18,289 bases of DNA, taken from DATILI01 sp035476635. GTDB taxonomy: Bacteria > Pseudomonadota > Gammaproteobacteria > Burkholderiales > Burkholderiaceae_C. This document shows, one piece after another, positions 17,744-18,289 of this stretch. The stretch spans positions 1 to 18,289 of the forward strand of contig DATILI010000228.1 in the NCBI GenBank assembly GCA_035476635.1, written 5' to 3'. The stretch's first letter is position 1. Each line of letters begins with the position of its first letter. The notes beneath the pieces were generated by a model. The model made no database searches. It saw only the letters and a list, made by a program, of their open reading frames with translations, and was not told where the DNA came from. Made by a program: the position numbers and the translations under genes.

Positions 17744-18289
17744 TCAAGTCAGGCGGCCGATCACGGCTTGCGCTGTTTCGCGCGAGCGCGCGTCCAAGGC
17801 CAGCAGATCATCCAGCGTTTCGGGCTTGGAGGTGCTGACGGACTCCAAAGTTGCAACATTGGTGTGGTGAATCTGGTCGAAGCGAATGCGCTTGTCCAGG
17901 AACGCAGCCACCGCGACCTCGTTGGCTGCGTTCAAGATGGCGGTTGTTCCGGGCGCAGCCCGCAATACGTCCCAAGCCAGTCGCAGGCCGGGGAACCGCT
18001 CGGGATGGCCGTTGCCATCGATGGCCTCGAAGGTCATCGCGGCCAAAGCGTGAAAATCCAAGGCCGCCGCACCGGAGACCACGCGCTCCGGCCAAGCCAG
18101 GCCAAAAGCGATCGGCACCCGCATGTCGGGCGTGCCCAATTGCGCCACGACCGAGGTATCGCGGTACTGCACCATCGAGTGGATGATGCTTTGCGGATGG
18201 ATGACTACTTCGATCTGCTCCGGCGCCAAACCAAACAGATAGCGCGCCTCGATGATCTCGAGCGCCTTGTTCATCATGGTGGCCGAATC
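17744..18289 (-). CDS. dxr: 1-deoxy-D-xylulose 5-phosphate reductoisomerase Dxr (5' part outside window)
   Basis: Second step of the MEP isoprenoid pathway: converts 1-deoxy-D-xylulose 5-phosphate to 2-C-methyl-D-erythritol 4-phosphate with NADPH and a divalent metal. The 181 C-terminal residues are present; the family is about 400. The window opens in the catalytic segment DSATMMNKALEIIEA, where the conserved asparagine and lysine that contact the substrate phosphate and the metal-ligand glutamate are visible. VVIHPQSIIHSMVQYRDTSV, LGTPDMRVPIAF and ILNAANEVAVAAFL follow, all as in E. coli Dxr. The start codon lies beyond position 18289; the in-frame ATG at 18277 is internal. It heads the visible part of the rseP-bamA-lpx operon. 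Confidence 0.97.
   Translation of the reverse strand, partial: DSATMMNKALEIIEARYLFGLAPEQIEVVIHPQSIIHSMVQYRDTSVVAQLGTPDMRVPIAFGLAWPERVVSGAAALDFHALAAMTFEAIDGNGHPERFPGLRLAWDVLRAAPGTTAILNAANEVAVAAFLDKRIRFDQIHHTNVATLESVSTSKPETLDDLLALDARSRETAQAVIGRLT

Overview
The window looks like core chromosome of a betaproteobacterium of the order Burkholderiales, most likely family Comamonadaceae (Polaromonas, Rhodoferax or Variovorax type). The basis is the high-GC protein-coding style, the protein sequences as I recognise them, and the gene order dxr-rseP-bamA-skp-lpxD-fabZ-lpxA-lpxB-rnhB next to carAB-greA and ftsH-rlmE-yhbY. The genus is inference. No insertion sequence, phage gene, CRISPR array, tRNA or rRNA gene was seen, and every gene shows intact family motifs.

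All genes except yhbY lie on the minus strand, so transcription mostly runs from right to left. Right block (18289 to 8717): dxr (5' part outside the window), rseP, bamA, skp, lpxD, fabZ, lpxA, lpxB, rnhB and a TrmH/SpoU-type RNA methyltransferase. These ten genes are separated by at most 46 bases or overlap, so they probably form one operon. It joins isoprenoid synthesis, the sigma-E site-2 protease, outer-membrane protein assembly and the first lipid A steps. This is an envelope-building operon with two nucleic-acid enzymes at its 3' end.

Middle block (8716 to 3407): a 191-base gap carries a TATAAT box and an untranslated leader in front of carA-carB (carbamoyl phosphate for pyrimidines and arginine). 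After carB comes a 177-base gap with a promoter, a strong intrinsic terminator only about 10 bases into the predicted transcript, and then greA. This layout resembles the attenuated greA leader that yields the GraL RNAs in Escherichia coli. greA is followed after two bases by a small DUF4149 membrane protein gene (to 2946).

Left block (2922 to 1): yhbY (plus strand) and rlmE (minus strand) are divergent with only 20 bases between their start codons. That gap holds one near-symmetric -10 element. rlmE is followed by ftsH (3' end outside the window) across a 113-base gap with a candidate promoter inside an inverted repeat. YhbY, RlmE and the neighbouring FtsH link ribosome maturation with protein quality control.

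I found no undescribed multi-gene system. The items most worth checking are regulatory (the greA leader, the bidirectional yhbY/rlmE promoter, the ftsH inverted repeat) and one biochemical prediction (a phenylalanine at the LpxA acyl-chain ruler position).
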